Source of the DNA: JAMOAW01 sp039908535
Lineage (GTDB): Bacteria; Pseudomonadota; Magnetococcia; Magnetococcales; JADFZT01
Assembly (NCBI GenBank): GCA_039908535.1
Contig: JAMOAW010000010.1
Location: forward strand, 1 to 47,764
DNA length: 47,764 nt
Direction: 5' to 3'
Part shown: piece after piece, positions 14,785 to 23,580 of the stretch
Layout of the letters: the number at the start of each line of letters is the position of its first letter
Numbering within the stretch: the stretch's first letter is position 1
Notes under the pieces: generated by a model
Seen by the model: the letters and a program-made list of their open reading frames with translations, nothing else
Told to the model about the DNA's origin: nothing
Database searches by the model: none
Position numbers and translations under genes: made by a program

Positions 14785-16032
14785 TTAAAGCATTTTTTCG
14801 GAGATAGAGACCAAAAGATCTCCCAATATGCCGGTATAACTTCCCAATTCATTGTCATACCAGCCATAGATTACCGCTTGCGTCACGGGAACCTTAATGT
14901 CGGTCGACTTCAATAATTCATACACTTCAGGCGGTAGTCCAGGGATTTTGGAGGGATTCAAACGGGTAAACGCGGTGCGGGTGTGGGTTTCAAGTCCCTC
15001 AATCACCGTAGCGGCCTTGGGAAAACCGATCATGTCAACGGAGACATTTTGCTCTTCCGAATAGACCAAATAATTTTGATAAGGGCCAAGAGCCGCCTCT
15101 TTATAGATGTTATTGATCATTTCTCGGTTGATGCCATGGCTTCCCGCATCAGGACCTTCCGATTGCAGATTGAGGGTTAAAATGGTCAATGAAGAGGTGG
15201 AAATGGGAATGCGAACCGATTCGGCCATAAAGCCAACGGAGCCCATCTCTGGGATGACCAACGGCAAGGCTTTGGCCGCGCCTGTGGAGGTTAGAATAAT
15301 GTTGTTGAGGATACTGCGGCTTTTGCGTAAATCCAGTGCCCCAGCCAGAGGGACACCATCCAATACATTTTGGCTGCCGGTGGCCGCATGCACGGTGACC
15401 ATGGAGGCCGAAAGCAATGATTCTGTACCCAGACGATCCAGCAACGGTTTGATCATAAAGCTTAAACAGGTGGTGGTACAGGAGGCCGCCGAGATAACCG
15501 CATGACGCGTAGGATCATAGATTTGATCGTTAATCCCCATCACCGTGGTGACGGCATCCTCTGGCATGCTTAATCCTTTGGTTTTAATTTTAAAGGGTGC
15601 CGACAACACAACTTTTTCGGCACCAGCCTCTAAATGGCCTCGCAAAGCCCCGCCAGGTGCATCCGCCGAGAGGGTGGGATCGTTGAAGACGCCGGTGCAA
15701 TCCACCACCAAACGGGCCCCATAATCTCGCCATTGAATCTCTTTTGGATTGCGATGCGAACGCAAAAATTGTACTGGGATCCCATCAACGGTCATCGATC
15801 CTTGTTGTTCATTGATGTTTTCGATGACCGAATGCGAGCCAGCATGTCCATACAGAAAATGGCTCAAGCGTCCATAAGTGCTGTCCTTCTCTAAGGCGTG
15901 CGCGACATCCGCCAAGCTCATGCCAACATCGCGGCCTAAATTGACCACTAACCCTGAGAAGGATTTGCGTGCGATATGGTGCCATAACGTGAGCTTGCCA
16001 ATCCGGCCCATACTATTGATTCCGAGTATCAT
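14785..16032 (-). CDS. Divergent glyceraldehyde-3-phosphate dehydrogenase
   Basis: 415 residues, longer than the usual 330-340. The Rossmann N-terminus reads GINSMGRIGKLTLWHHIA (canonical INGFGRIGR), and KDSTYGRLSH and the catalytic cysteine region SAASCTTTCLSFMIKPL are present (canonical SNASCTTNCL, so both Asn are replaced). A C-terminal YDNELGSY block is also preserved. It would catalyse NAD(P)-dependent oxidation of glyceraldehyde 3-phosphate, or act on a related aldehyde such as erythrose 4-phosphate. The ATG at 16032 has an AAGGAGA site eight bases upstream, which decides the start over an upstream ATG at 16086. It follows the PPDK-like gene by about 64 bases on the same strand. Extra length and replaced residues make the substrate uncertain. 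Confidence 0.85.
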   Translation of the reverse strand: MILGINSMGRIGKLTLWHHIARKSFSGLVVNLGRDVGMSLADVAHALEKDSTYGRLSHFLYGHAGSHSVIENINEQQGSMTVDGIPVQFLRSHRNPKEIQWRDYGARLVVDCTGVFNDPTLSADAPGGALRGHLEAGAEKVVLSAPFKIKTKGLSMPEDAVTTVMGINDQIYDPTRHAVISAASCTTTCLSFMIKPLLDRLGTESLLSASMVTVHAATGSQNVLDGVPLAGALDLRKSRSILNNIILTSTGAAKALPLVIPEMGSVGFMAESVRIPISTSSLTILTLNLQSEGPDAGSHGINREMINNIYKEAALGPYQNYLVYSEEQNVSVDMIGFPKAATVIEGLETHTRTAFTRLNPSKIPGLPPEVYELLKSTDIKVPVTQAVIYGWYDNELGSYTGILGDLLVSISEKML

Positions 16033-16096
16033 AAAGCCATTCTCCTTATTGTCATCTACAGAAAAAACAACCAAATATCCACCCAATTGAACAGTG

Positions 16097-19000
16097 TTAT
16101 AACTTTTTATCCACCTCTATGCTACTTTTTTCGACAGAAGCATGGGATTCTAAAGGGTGCCACCCTTTAAACAGTTGACCATGACGCCCCTCTATACTGA
16201 TGGCATCGCCAAAACGAATGATATGTTCTCCTACTTCACAGATGCACGATTTTTCTCGCACCAACAGATCTTCACACCCCACCACACATATTTTATGTAG
16301 CCGCGCCGCCACAATGGCGGCGTGGGAAGTCTGTCCCCCTCTGGAGGTTAACAAGCCATCGGTTAAAGAAATTTCGGTGATGTCATCTGGAACGGTATCA
16401 TAGCGGATTAAAATCAGGGGAGTCTTCGGAAATTTTTCCCGTGCCGAAAGAATCTGCTCCAAATTAAAAACCGCTATGCCAGACAACGCCCCACCACTCA
16501 CCCCTATCCCATGCGCCAAGTGGGCCAAAGAGAGTTCTGGTGTTTGCCGAAACATCCGTCCCTCTTGTCCGTTGTCGTCGTACATGCTCATATCTCGACT
16601 TTGCAATAAAAACAGATTGTCCGTCTCTGGTCCATCGTAAGTAAATTCAATTTCTTGAGGATTCCACCCCAAGTCATAGACCAAGTGATGGGAACTGGCC
16701 AATAAGGCGGCATAGACATCAGGAAAGCAGCTTTCCAAACTTTTATCTGGATCCCGCCCATCATATTGACATTGTTCTAAAGAGATGGGATTGGTCGAGA
16801 CCAATCCACTGACAATATCTTCGCCTTGATTGCCAGCGGTATAATCCCCCCACAACAACACACGGTCCAACTTGCGATGTGGATGGGCTGTAAACAGCAC
16901 TCCAGAACCAGAGGCCGCATGAATGTTACCAAAAACCATCTGTTGTAAGACCACTGCGGTTCCCCACTCATGGGAAATTTTTAACAAACGCCGATATTCT
17001 GAGGCTTTGGTGGCATGCCAAGAAAGAATCACTTGGTCAATGGCCGCTTCCAGTTGTTTCCAGGGATCTTCTGGAATTTTTATTCCGAGTTCAATGGCCT
17101 TCCATTTATAATCCATCGCCACATAGGCCATTTGGTTGGAGGTAAACTCGCGTTTTTTGCGCACGTCGTAGCGGCGTTTGGCCAGACGCATGAGATCGTT
17201 AAAGGTGCCGCGACCCACTTGAAAAGTCATACTCCAGGATTGGATAAAGCGGCGGTAGTTGTCCCAAGCAAAATAGGTATTTCCAGAGCGTTGGACCAAT
17301 CCTTTCACGATCTCTTCGTTGATGCCCACATTGTGAATGGTCTGCATCATGCCGGGCATGGAGATGAGGGCTCCACTGCGCACCGATAACAACAAGGGAT
17401 TCTCTGGACAGCCAAACTCCTGGCCCGTCTGTTTTTCAAGCTCTAAAATATTATATTTGAGTTGATCTAAAAAATCTTGTCTGGAAGGAGGGTGGGTTTT
17501 GATCACCTCTTGACAGCGAAAATATTCGGTAGTCAAGATCACTCCTGGGGGGACAGGGAGTCCATTTTCTACCAATTGGACAAGATTGAAGCCCTTATTG
17601 CCCAAATGGACCAAATTTTTGGTCAGTTTATCCGCTTTTTGAATGGAACAAAACAGTTTAGCCGGATCATAAGTCATCAACTGATCCAAAAGGTGTGGAG
17701 CCAATTGCCCCTCCTGACGGGATAGGGTCTGAAAAAGGCGCGAAATGAAAACATCGAAGGCTTGTAGACCAAAGGTTTCGGCGATGAGATCACGTAAAAA
17801 CACCTCTCCAATTCGTTCTTGGAAGACTCCAAAATCGTTTGTGCGCAAGGCTTCGTATTTTGGCAACAAGGCACCTTTGGGAATCATGGGGACGATGATG
17901 GCCAAATTATCCCGATGGTGGCTGGAATAATAGGTGGAGATGATATCGCGAACTCCTTGAGAAAATCCTCTAAAGATATCTAAATATTGATGAAATGAAA
18001 ATGGATTGAGTTCCAAGGAGCGTTCTAAGACCGTTTGCAGATTTTTGATTTTGCGAGAGGCAACCCCATCCAGATCCAAGGCGGTCAAGAAAAGTTTGAG
18101 ATATTTGACCACTTTAAAAAAGGCCGCTTGGGTGATAAACCCATCAGGAATGCGCGAGGCGATGGCTTCCAGTTGTATGCGAGCCAAATTTTCCAATCGA
18201 AAGCTTAAAGAGAGGGCGTCGAATTTCATCTCTTGGTAGTGCCCATAGACCGAAGGAATATTGGCCGCGACATGTCGTTTTTGAAAAATTTCTTCATGGG
18301 CGGGATAGATTTGATCGGATAAAATAATCGACTTAAGAAATTCCAAACCATCCAGGAGGGCGCGCAGACGAGAAAAGGGATCTTTCTCCTGTTCTAAAAG
18401 GGTTAATAAGGGTTGTAGACCAGCAAAACCGTTGGCAATGGCATGTTGTAAAATGGGTAAAATGCTCTGATAGCAGCCCAGGTTATATTTTTGTGTTACC
18501 AGTTGATAAAGGCGCACCAAAAGCACCACGCGCAGACGTTCGGATTCGGGGGCCTGGGTATGAGCCATGGCAATGGCGCGTACGCGCTCTATAGAGATAT
18601 CCAGCAGCTGCTCCTCTTGTTCTATTTGAAGGGTGTCAAACAGGGCGTTGATCACCCTTTGAACATGAAGAAGTTTGGCTTCTGACTCTCTCACCTCCAC
18701 CAACACCGGGAGGGCGACATAAGATTCCAAGACGGTCAGGTTGCCACTGCGCCAATATTGTAAAATGGCTCGTACCAAATCGACAATCAGATTGGTACTC
18801 TCTACATGGCATTGCTTACGTAAAAAATGGATCAGTCGATCGTGACGATGGGTTGTTTCATCCAACAGAGTTGAGACATCGCGTAGTTCACCTTCGGCAC
18901 CAATTTCATTGAAGTAGACGGGTAATTGTCGAGTAAATTGTTTGACCAAGTTGTATACAAGTTTGACATTGCTGTTCAAAAGGCGGGTCACCTCTTTTTG

Positions 19001-20380
19001 AAACAGGTCGGTATCGCGAATCAATGTGCCGGTTAATTTGAGATTGATGATCAATGCCGAGAGCAGGGTTGAACACCATTTTGGGTTGAGAATAATTAAA
19101 TTGAGCCATACCCGAATGTTAAACAGATGGGCAGGATTGGAAATGGGTTGCCAATCTTCACCAATCCCTTTGACAAATCGGTATTGGAAACCAAAGCGAA
19201 CGACCTGTTCGAGGAAGGCCTCGACCAAAAGATTATTATTGCGTTCGAACACTTCGCGTCCCAACACTTCAATGCATTGGAGTGCGGTATGGGGATAATT
19301 GACCACTTTGGCATTTAAAAATTCAAAGGTTTTGAGTAAAGACTCTTCGATGGCTTCAAAGCTTTGTTTTAAGCGCACCAAATGGACCAAACTACGATTG
19401 ATTTCGCGTAATGTTTCTTCATGGATGAGTCCAAGACCGGCGATTTCCATGATGTGGAACATAAACCGCAATTTGCGACTTTCTGCCAAACGTTCGGCAT
19501 CGTCGGTGAGCCCTTCTGATACGCCCAGTCGTCCCAGTTGATCGGCTGCCAATCGATACCCCCGTACAATATCCAAAAAGGTGGGTAAAGCGAGTAGGCG
19601 AGGCAATAAATTTGGGTCAGGTGGTGATTTTTTTATCTCCTGCAATTCTGAGATGGCATGGTGAATGGCGGTATGGGAGATGGTGTGCAATGCTTGGATA
19701 TCCGGTGCAAAATTTAAAGGATCTAATTGAGAGAGCCAATAGTCATAGGCCACGTCTAGGGCTTGAAAAGCCAAATTAAAAACGCTGCCGACATTTAATC
19801 CACTTTTGCCTTTTGTATCCACCTGTTTGAGCAGTATCGCCACCGTGCGTTTGATTGGGTGGTGACTTTGGGAGAGCAAAAGCAGATGTCCTTTGGGTAA
19901 TTTGGCCAAGCGATCAAAAATTTGGTTGTACACTGGCCAGTAGGAGTCCAAAAAAGGGGCGGTTGGCATCCGAGTGGCCACCTGCAGTGAGGCCCATTTG
20001 TCTAAAGTTGAGGTCAAACCATCTAACGCCGATTGAATTAAATCTTCTTTACCCGCTTCGGTGACCGCAGAAAAGAAGAGCTCCACAAATTGGCCAAAAC
20101 ACTCTGGTCCAGTGGGATGGTGGACATAACGGTTGGCATTGCCGAGGACGAAACTGCGCAATTCAGGTAAAATGAGAAGCCAATTGCGAAAGGGGTGGTT
20201 GAGTTCCAACAGCAAGCGGTCTAACGCTTTGAGAATTCCGACATCTCGGTTGACCACCGTGCGTAACATCTCCTGATGGGGGGCAATGGTGACGCGTTCC
20301 ACGGCGGTTTCCAGGAGATTGGCCCGCAAGGCATCTGATTTAGGGAAATGTTTGGTTTGCAGGGGAGCAGAGTGTGCCAT
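16097..20380 (-). CDS. PPDK/PEP-synthase-like protein lacking the PEP/pyruvate barrel, with a 900-residue helical N-terminal extension
   Basis: 1427 residues. About 1-900 is helical and unlike anything I recognise. From about 920 comes the pyruvate-phosphate-dikinase ATP-binding module (NLVHLGNKGFNLVQLVENGL, then LLLSVRSGALISMPGMMQTI, then GSGVLFTAHPHRKLDRV and GEDIVSGL, ending with EIEFTYDG and LLLQSRDM). Then comes the swivelling phosphohistidine domain with the reactive His in LLTSRGGQTSHAAIVAA. The protein stops about 60 residues after that motif, exactly where PPDK would begin its TIM-barrel PEP/pyruvate domain. It therefore has a phospho-carrier half but no known acceptor half. I chose the ATG at 20380; an in-frame TTG six codons upstream is possible. 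The product probably phosphorylates something other than pyruvate or works with a partner. Confidence 0.85.
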   Translation of the reverse strand: MAHSAPLQTKHFPKSDALRANLLETAVERVTIAPHQEMLRTVVNRDVGILKALDRLLLELNHPFRNWLLILPELRSFVLGNANRYVHHPTGPECFGQFVELFFSAVTEAGKEDLIQSALDGLTSTLDKWASLQVATRMPTAPFLDSYWPVYNQIFDRLAKLPKGHLLLLSQSHHPIKRTVAILLKQVDTKGKSGLNVGSVFNLAFQALDVAYDYWLSQLDPLNFAPDIQALHTISHTAIHHAISELQEIKKSPPDPNLLPRLLALPTFLDIVRGYRLAADQLGRLGVSEGLTDDAERLAESRKLRFMFHIMEIAGLGLIHEETLREINRSLVHLVRLKQSFEAIEESLLKTFEFLNAKVVNYPHTALQCIEVLGREVFERNNNLLVEAFLEQVVRFGFQYRFVKGIGEDWQPISNPAHLFNIRVWLNLIILNPKWCSTLLSALIINLKLTGTLIRDTDLFQKEVTRLLNSNVKLVYNLVKQFTRQLPVYFNEIGAEGELRDVSTLLDETTHRHDRLIHFLRKQCHVESTNLIVDLVRAILQYWRSGNLTVLESYVALPVLVEVRESEAKLLHVQRVINALFDTLQIEQEEQLLDISIERVRAIAMAHTQAPESERLRVVLLVRLYQLVTQKYNLGCYQSILPILQHAIANGFAGLQPLLTLLEQEKDPFSRLRALLDGLEFLKSIILSDQIYPAHEEIFQKRHVAANIPSVYGHYQEMKFDALSLSFRLENLARIQLEAIASRIPDGFITQAAFFKVVKYLKLFLTALDLDGVASRKIKNLQTVLERSLELNPFSFHQYLDIFRGFSQGVRDIISTYYSSHHRDNLAIIVPMIPKGALLPKYEALRTNDFGVFQERIGEVFLRDLIAETFGLQAFDVFISRLFQTLSRQEGQLAPHLLDQLMTYDPAKLFCSIQKADKLTKNLVHLGNKGFNLVQLVENGLPVPPGVILTTEYFRCQEVIKTHPPSRQDFLDQLKYNILELEKQTGQEFGCPENPLLLSVRSGALISMPGMMQTIHNVGINEEIVKGLVQRSGNTYFAWDNYRRFIQSWSMTFQVGRGTFNDLMRLAKRRYDVRKKREFTSNQMAYVAMDYKWKAIELGIKIPEDPWKQLEAAIDQVILSWHATKASEYRRLLKISHEWGTAVVLQQMVFGNIHAASGSGVLFTAHPHRKLDRVLLWGDYTAGNQGEDIVSGLVSTNPISLEQCQYDGRDPDKSLESCFPDVYAALLASSHHLVYDLGWNPQEIEFTYDGPETDNLFLLQSRDMSMYDDNGQEGRMFRQTPELSLAHLAHGIGVSGGALSGIAVFNLEQILSAREKFPKTPLILIRYDTVPDDITEISLTDGLLTSRGGQTSHAAIVAARLHKICVVGCEDLLVREKSCICEVGEHIIRFGDAISIEGRHGQLFKGWHPLESHASVEKSSIEVDKKL

Positions 20381-20530
20381 AGATGAGACCGTTCGCAAAA
20401 ATATAAATTGTTGAGTAGACTTTTTTTAGCGGTAACCTTGCATTTAAGAACAGAATGATCGAATATCGCTCTTTGTTTGGTAGAAGGAATCATCAGCTCC
20501 TGGTATAAACAGCCAATTCAACCACGGGTG

Positions 20531-20555
20531 TTGCCTTTTTAGAGTATAGAGGCAA
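20531..20555. promoter_or_regulatory. Small inverted repeat upstream of the ratA-like pair
   Basis: TTGCCT and AGGCAA flank a 13-base AT-rich centre, 125 bases before the first RatA-like start. It could be an operator or simply part of a promoter. Nothing in the gap 20381-20679 lets me decide. Confidence 0.3.
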
Positions 20556-20679
20556 ATTTAAATGTTACTTAAAATATTAGAATTTTCCAATAATGACAAC
20601 TCGAAAGAACACGACCCATTGGAAATAATTTGTTTCCGGAAAAAATGGGGATCATTTGCGAGGGAATGCGAAGACGATT

Positions 20680-21105
20680 ATGCCAAAAATTCGTGTCAGT
20701 GAAACTCTCCCTTTCACATCGAAACAAATATACGATATCGTTGTAGATGTGGACAGTTATCCAAAATTTTTACCTTGGTGTGTGAATGCACGTACCTATG
20801 ACAGGGAAGAACACCAATTTATGGCAGAGATGACGGTGGCTTTTCAAGGCATTCGGGAAGTTTTTACCACTTTAGATCAAGTGGTTCCCGAAAAAAAGGT
20901 GATCATTAATCTGCGCTCTGGTCCGTTTCAATATCTCGCTTCTACCTGGAATTTTACCCCTGAAAATAACCAGACGAGAGTGGATTTTTTTATTGATTTT
21001 CGTTTTCAAAGTCGTCTCAAAGAGATGATCGTTGGACCTGTTTTTTCAATTATTTCTAAACAAATGCTGCAAGCTTTTTGCAAACGCGCTCAATCCATCT
21101 ACTGA
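20680..21105 (+). CDS. RatA/COQ10-type START-domain protein, copy 1
   Basis: 141 residues, a single SRPBCC/START-like hydrophobic-ligand domain. The hallmark opening SKQIYDIVVDVDSYPKFLPW is followed by CVNARTYDRE, MTVAFQGIREVFTT and a C-terminal helix. This matches bacterial RatA and mitochondrial COQ10, which bind ubiquinone or related lipids. In E. coli RatA was also described as binding 50S ribosomal subunits. The ATG at 20680 gives the usual family length, and the ribosome binding site is weak. Only 12 bases separate it from a paralogue, and an exported DsbA-like gene follows. Neither ratB nor smpB, its usual neighbours, is present. A role in quinone handling fits the nearby bc1 operon better (inference). 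Confidence 0.85.
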   Translation: MPKIRVSETLPFTSKQIYDIVVDVDSYPKFLPWCVNARTYDREEHQFMAEMTVAFQGIREVFTTLDQVVPEKKVIINLRSGPFQYLASTWNFTPENNQTRVDFFIDFRFQSRLKEMIVGPVFSIISKQMLQAFCKRAQSIY

Positions 21106-21117
21106 ATAAAAAAAACG

Positions 21118-21555
21118 ATGTCTAAACATACCGCCTCTGCCATTGTTCCCTATACTCAAAAACAAATGTATGATCTTGTCATTGACATGGATCGTTATCC
21201 AGAATTTTTGCCGTGGTGTATAAAGGCGCGCAAATCGGAGGAGACCGAGACGCAATTTCTTTCGGAGATGACCGTCGCTTTTAAAGGGATTCGTGAAACT
21301 TTTAAAACGATGGATTATTTGGAACCAGGGAATAAAATTATCATTCGTCATTTAAGTGGTCCCTTTCGCCACTTAGAGAGTACCTGGATTTTCAAGCCGC
21401 ATGGTGTGGACGGGAGCGGCTGCCAAATTGATTTTATGATTAATTTTCAATTTAATAATCCAGTTCTCAATTTTACCTTAGGACCGGTTTTTGCCCAGGC
21501 ATCCACGCGCATGGTGGCTGCATTTAAGGATCGGGCGGCTGCAATTTACGGCTAA
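21118..21555 (+). CDS. RatA/COQ10-type START-domain protein, copy 2
   Basis: 145 residues, clearly paralogous to the preceding gene (QKQMYDLVIDMDRYPEFLPW, MTVAFKGIRETFKTMDYLEP) and co-transcribed with it. The C-terminal halves differ more: here IDFMINFQFNNPVLNFTLGP, whereas copy 1 has a more charged strand region. Its ATG lies 12 bases after the previous stop, and the DsbA-like gene follows 23 bases downstream. Two tandem copies suggest specialisation for different ligands, or formation of a heterodimer. I cannot tell from sequence which one keeps the ancestral role. Confidence 0.85.
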   Translation: MSKHTASAIVPYTQKQMYDLVIDMDRYPEFLPWCIKARKSEETETQFLSEMTVAFKGIRETFKTMDYLEPGNKIIIRHLSGPFRHLESTWIFKPHGVDGSGCQIDFMINFQFNNPVLNFTLGPVFAQASTRMVAAFKDRAAAIYG

Positions 21556-21578
21556 ACAATATAAAAGGAGATAAAATC

Positions 21579-22598
21579 GTGCCCATTCGCAAATCTATGT
21601 TTGTTTTATCTTTAACACTTTTGCTGGCTTCACCTTTTGCAATGGCGGCTCAGAACGACCAATCTGTGGCTACAGTTGGTTCATGGCATATCTCCATGGA
21701 GGAGTTGGATGCGCAACTTACGGGGCAAATGTATGAAGTAGAACAACAGCGTTTTCGACTTCGTGCTGAAAAATTGCAACAACTTCTGGAAGATAAACTT
21801 TTAGAAATGGAGGCCGATGCGCAAAAGATAACGGTCGCTGATCTGTTAAAAAAAGAGGTCGAGAGCAAGGTTCCCACCTTAGATGAGGCCAAAGTAAAGG
21901 AGTTTTTGGAGGCCAACCGTGCCCGTCTTCCAGACAAGGGCAAAGGGATGGAGAGCAAAGTTCGAGAATATTTAACTGCGCAACTGGCGCAGGAGGCCCA
22001 TGCCGTTTATTTGGCTAAGTTATTTGAAAAGCATCATGCCCAGATCAACCTGCCTGCCCCCATTGCCCCCCGATTTGAGGTGACTGGTCCCGAAGATGTC
22101 AGCAAGGGAGACCCGAAGGCTCGGGTTAAATTGATTGAATTTTCCGATTATCAATGTCCCTATTGTAGTCGTGTTCAGGATATTTTGAAAAAAGTGGAGA
22201 AACAGTATGGTGATAAGGTGTTGCATGTTTTTCGCAATTATCCTTTAGAATTTCATAAAGATGCCAAAAAAGCTTCTGAGGCCGCGCTGTGTGCTTGGGA
22301 TCAAGATCATAAAAAATTTTGGGAGTATCATGATCTTTTATATGCCAACCAAGACAAAATGGGTCAAGCGGATTTAGAAAAGTATGCTAAAGATATTAAG
22401 ATTGATGAAAGTCGCTTTCAAAATTGTTTAAAAGATGGTAAGTTTGCCCAACGTGTGGCGGAGGATATTGCCGAAGGACAACGATTGGGCATCACTGGAA
22501 CGCCTACATTTTATATAAATGGTCAAAAACTGACGGGAGCGCAGCCCTTTGAAGCTTTTCAGGGGTTGATCGATAAGGAGTTGGAGTCTATTAAATAG
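21579..22598 (+). CDS. Exported SurA-like/DsbA fusion protein
   Basis: 339 residues. The signal peptide is residues 1-23 (FVLSLTLLLASPFAMA). An N-terminal helical region (about 28-150; MEELDAQLTGQMYEVEQQRF) resembles the SurA/PpiC chaperone N-domain without a parvulin domain. Residues 165-335 form a DsbA-like thioredoxin fold with the active site CPYC (EFSDYQCPYCSR) and the cis-proline loop GITGTPTFYING. It would act in the periplasm as a disulfide oxidase or isomerase for substrates held by the helical part. The start is GTG at 21579 with an AAAGGAG site nine bases before it. It is the third gene of the operon behind the two RatA-like genes and ends at a repeat. Similar fusions occur in proteobacteria; the substrate is unknown. 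Confidence 0.85.
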   Translation: MPIRKSMFVLSLTLLLASPFAMAAQNDQSVATVGSWHISMEELDAQLTGQMYEVEQQRFRLRAEKLQQLLEDKLLEMEADAQKITVADLLKKEVESKVPTLDEAKVKEFLEANRARLPDKGKGMESKVREYLTAQLAQEAHAVYLAKLFEKHHAQINLPAPIAPRFEVTGPEDVSKGDPKARVKLIEFSDYQCPYCSRVQDILKKVEKQYGDKVLHVFRNYPLEFHKDAKKASEAALCAWDQDHKKFWEYHDLLYANQDKMGQADLEKYAKDIKIDESRFQNCLKDGKFAQRVAEDIAEGQRLGITGTPTFYINGQKLTGAQPFEAFQGLIDKELESIK

Positions 22599-22600
22599 TT

Positions 22601-22754
22601 GTATCAGAAAAATGGCAATCAAGACCTTGGGGGGCGGATAACCGCCCCCCCAATTCCCCCCACCCTTTTTTTTTAATTTTTAAAAAAAAGAGGGGGTCTG
22701 GGGGATTCATCCCCCAGGGTTTGGCCTTTGATTTTTTTTGTCCGCAGGGCATTA
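22601..22754 (+). repeat. Type A repeat, full forward copy (first of a tandem pair)
   Basis: Complete module 1 (GGGGGGCGGATAACCGCCCCCC), spacer and module 2 (CTGGGGGATTCATCCCCCAG), ending in GTCCGCAGGGCATTATGTTCA. It begins two bases after the stop codon of the DsbA fusion gene and can serve as its terminator. Confidence 0.85.
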
Positions 22755-22759
22755 TGTTC

Positions 22760-22900
22760 ATATATCGGAAAAATAAAGATCAAGACCTTGGGGGGCGGAG
22801 AACCGCCCCCCAATTCCCCCCACCCTTTTTTTTAGGGACTTTGGGGGATTCATCCCCCAGGGTTTGGCCTTTGATTTTTTTTGTCCGCAGGGCATTATGT
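22760..22900 (+). repeat. Type A repeat, second forward copy of the tandem pair, shortened spacer
   Basis: Starts TATCGGAAAAATAAAGATCAAGACC and runs to GTCCGCAGGGCATTATGTTC. The spacer between the two modules is shortened to a few bases (TTTTTTTTAGGGACTTTGG), so part of module 2's left flank is deleted. Together with the copy before it, this is a head-to-tail tandem. It abuts the 3' end of trmL. Confidence 0.85.
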
Positions 22901-22903
22901 TCG

Positions 22904-23437
22904 TTAAGATAAACCGGTAAAACCGGTTTGTCGCAGTGCCTCGAAAAGGACGATGGCCACACTGTTGGCGAGGTTTAAACTTCGGGCGTTGCCGACCATG
23001 GGAATGCGCAACAACGGAGCCTGTAGCGTCTGACGAACGGAAATGGGCAGACCAGCACTTTCTGATCCAAACAAAAAGCGGTCTCCTGGTTGAAACTGCA
23101 ACTCGGTATAGTTTACCTTTCCATGGGTGCTGATGGCAAACAGGCGATGATTGACGGGTTGCACTGCTTGATAGTTTTCCCAGTCGGCATGACGAAAGAT
23201 TTGGCTCCAGTCTGGATAGTCCATTCCGGCGCGTCGCAAACTGGCGGCATCCATATGAAAGCCCAGCGGTCCAATGAGATGGACGCAGGTGGCGACAGCG
23301 GCACAAAGCCTGAGTATATTCCCCGTATTGGGGGGGATTTCAGGTTGGAAAAGGAGTACCTGAAACCCTGAATCCGTTTTTAATGGGGGGGATTTAGGGG
23401 GCGATAGGATGTATGGTTTGTCTGCGATGTGTTTCAT
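22904..23437 (-). CDS. trmL: tRNA (cytidine(34)-2'-O)-methyltransferase TrmL
   Basis: 177 residues, of which the first 25 are an extra N-terminal tail. The rest is a SPOUT methyltransferase of the TrmL/YibK type: LFQPEIPPNTGNILRLCAAV (SAM-knot entry), LIGPLGFHMD, FGSESAGLP and the knot loop IPMVGNARSLNLANSVAIVL. It methylates the ribose of the wobble C or U34 of tRNA-Leu using S-adenosylmethionine. Two tRNA-Leu genes lie later in the same window, which is of interest but not a genomic link. The 3' end nearly touches a repeat. There is no convincing ribosome binding site at the ATG. Confidence 0.9.
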   Translation of the reverse strand: MKHIADKPYILSPPKSPPLKTDSGFQVLLFQPEIPPNTGNILRLCAAVATCVHLIGPLGFHMDAASLRRAGMDYPDWSQIFRHADWENYQAVQPVNHRLFAISTHGKVNYTELQFQPGDRFLFGSESAGLPISVRQTLQAPLLRIPMVGNARSLNLANSVAIVLFEALRQTGFTGLS

Positions 23438-23580
23438 AAAAAATTTCTAAAAAAAAGGTTGACGTGAACCATCGAAATCTGAAATATTAATCAATTTTAA
23501 TAAACAGTATCGGTAGCATTTGTCAAATTTTGTTTGTATTTTTTTTCCCTCGTCCACACCCCGGGAGGTCCGTAAAGTCC

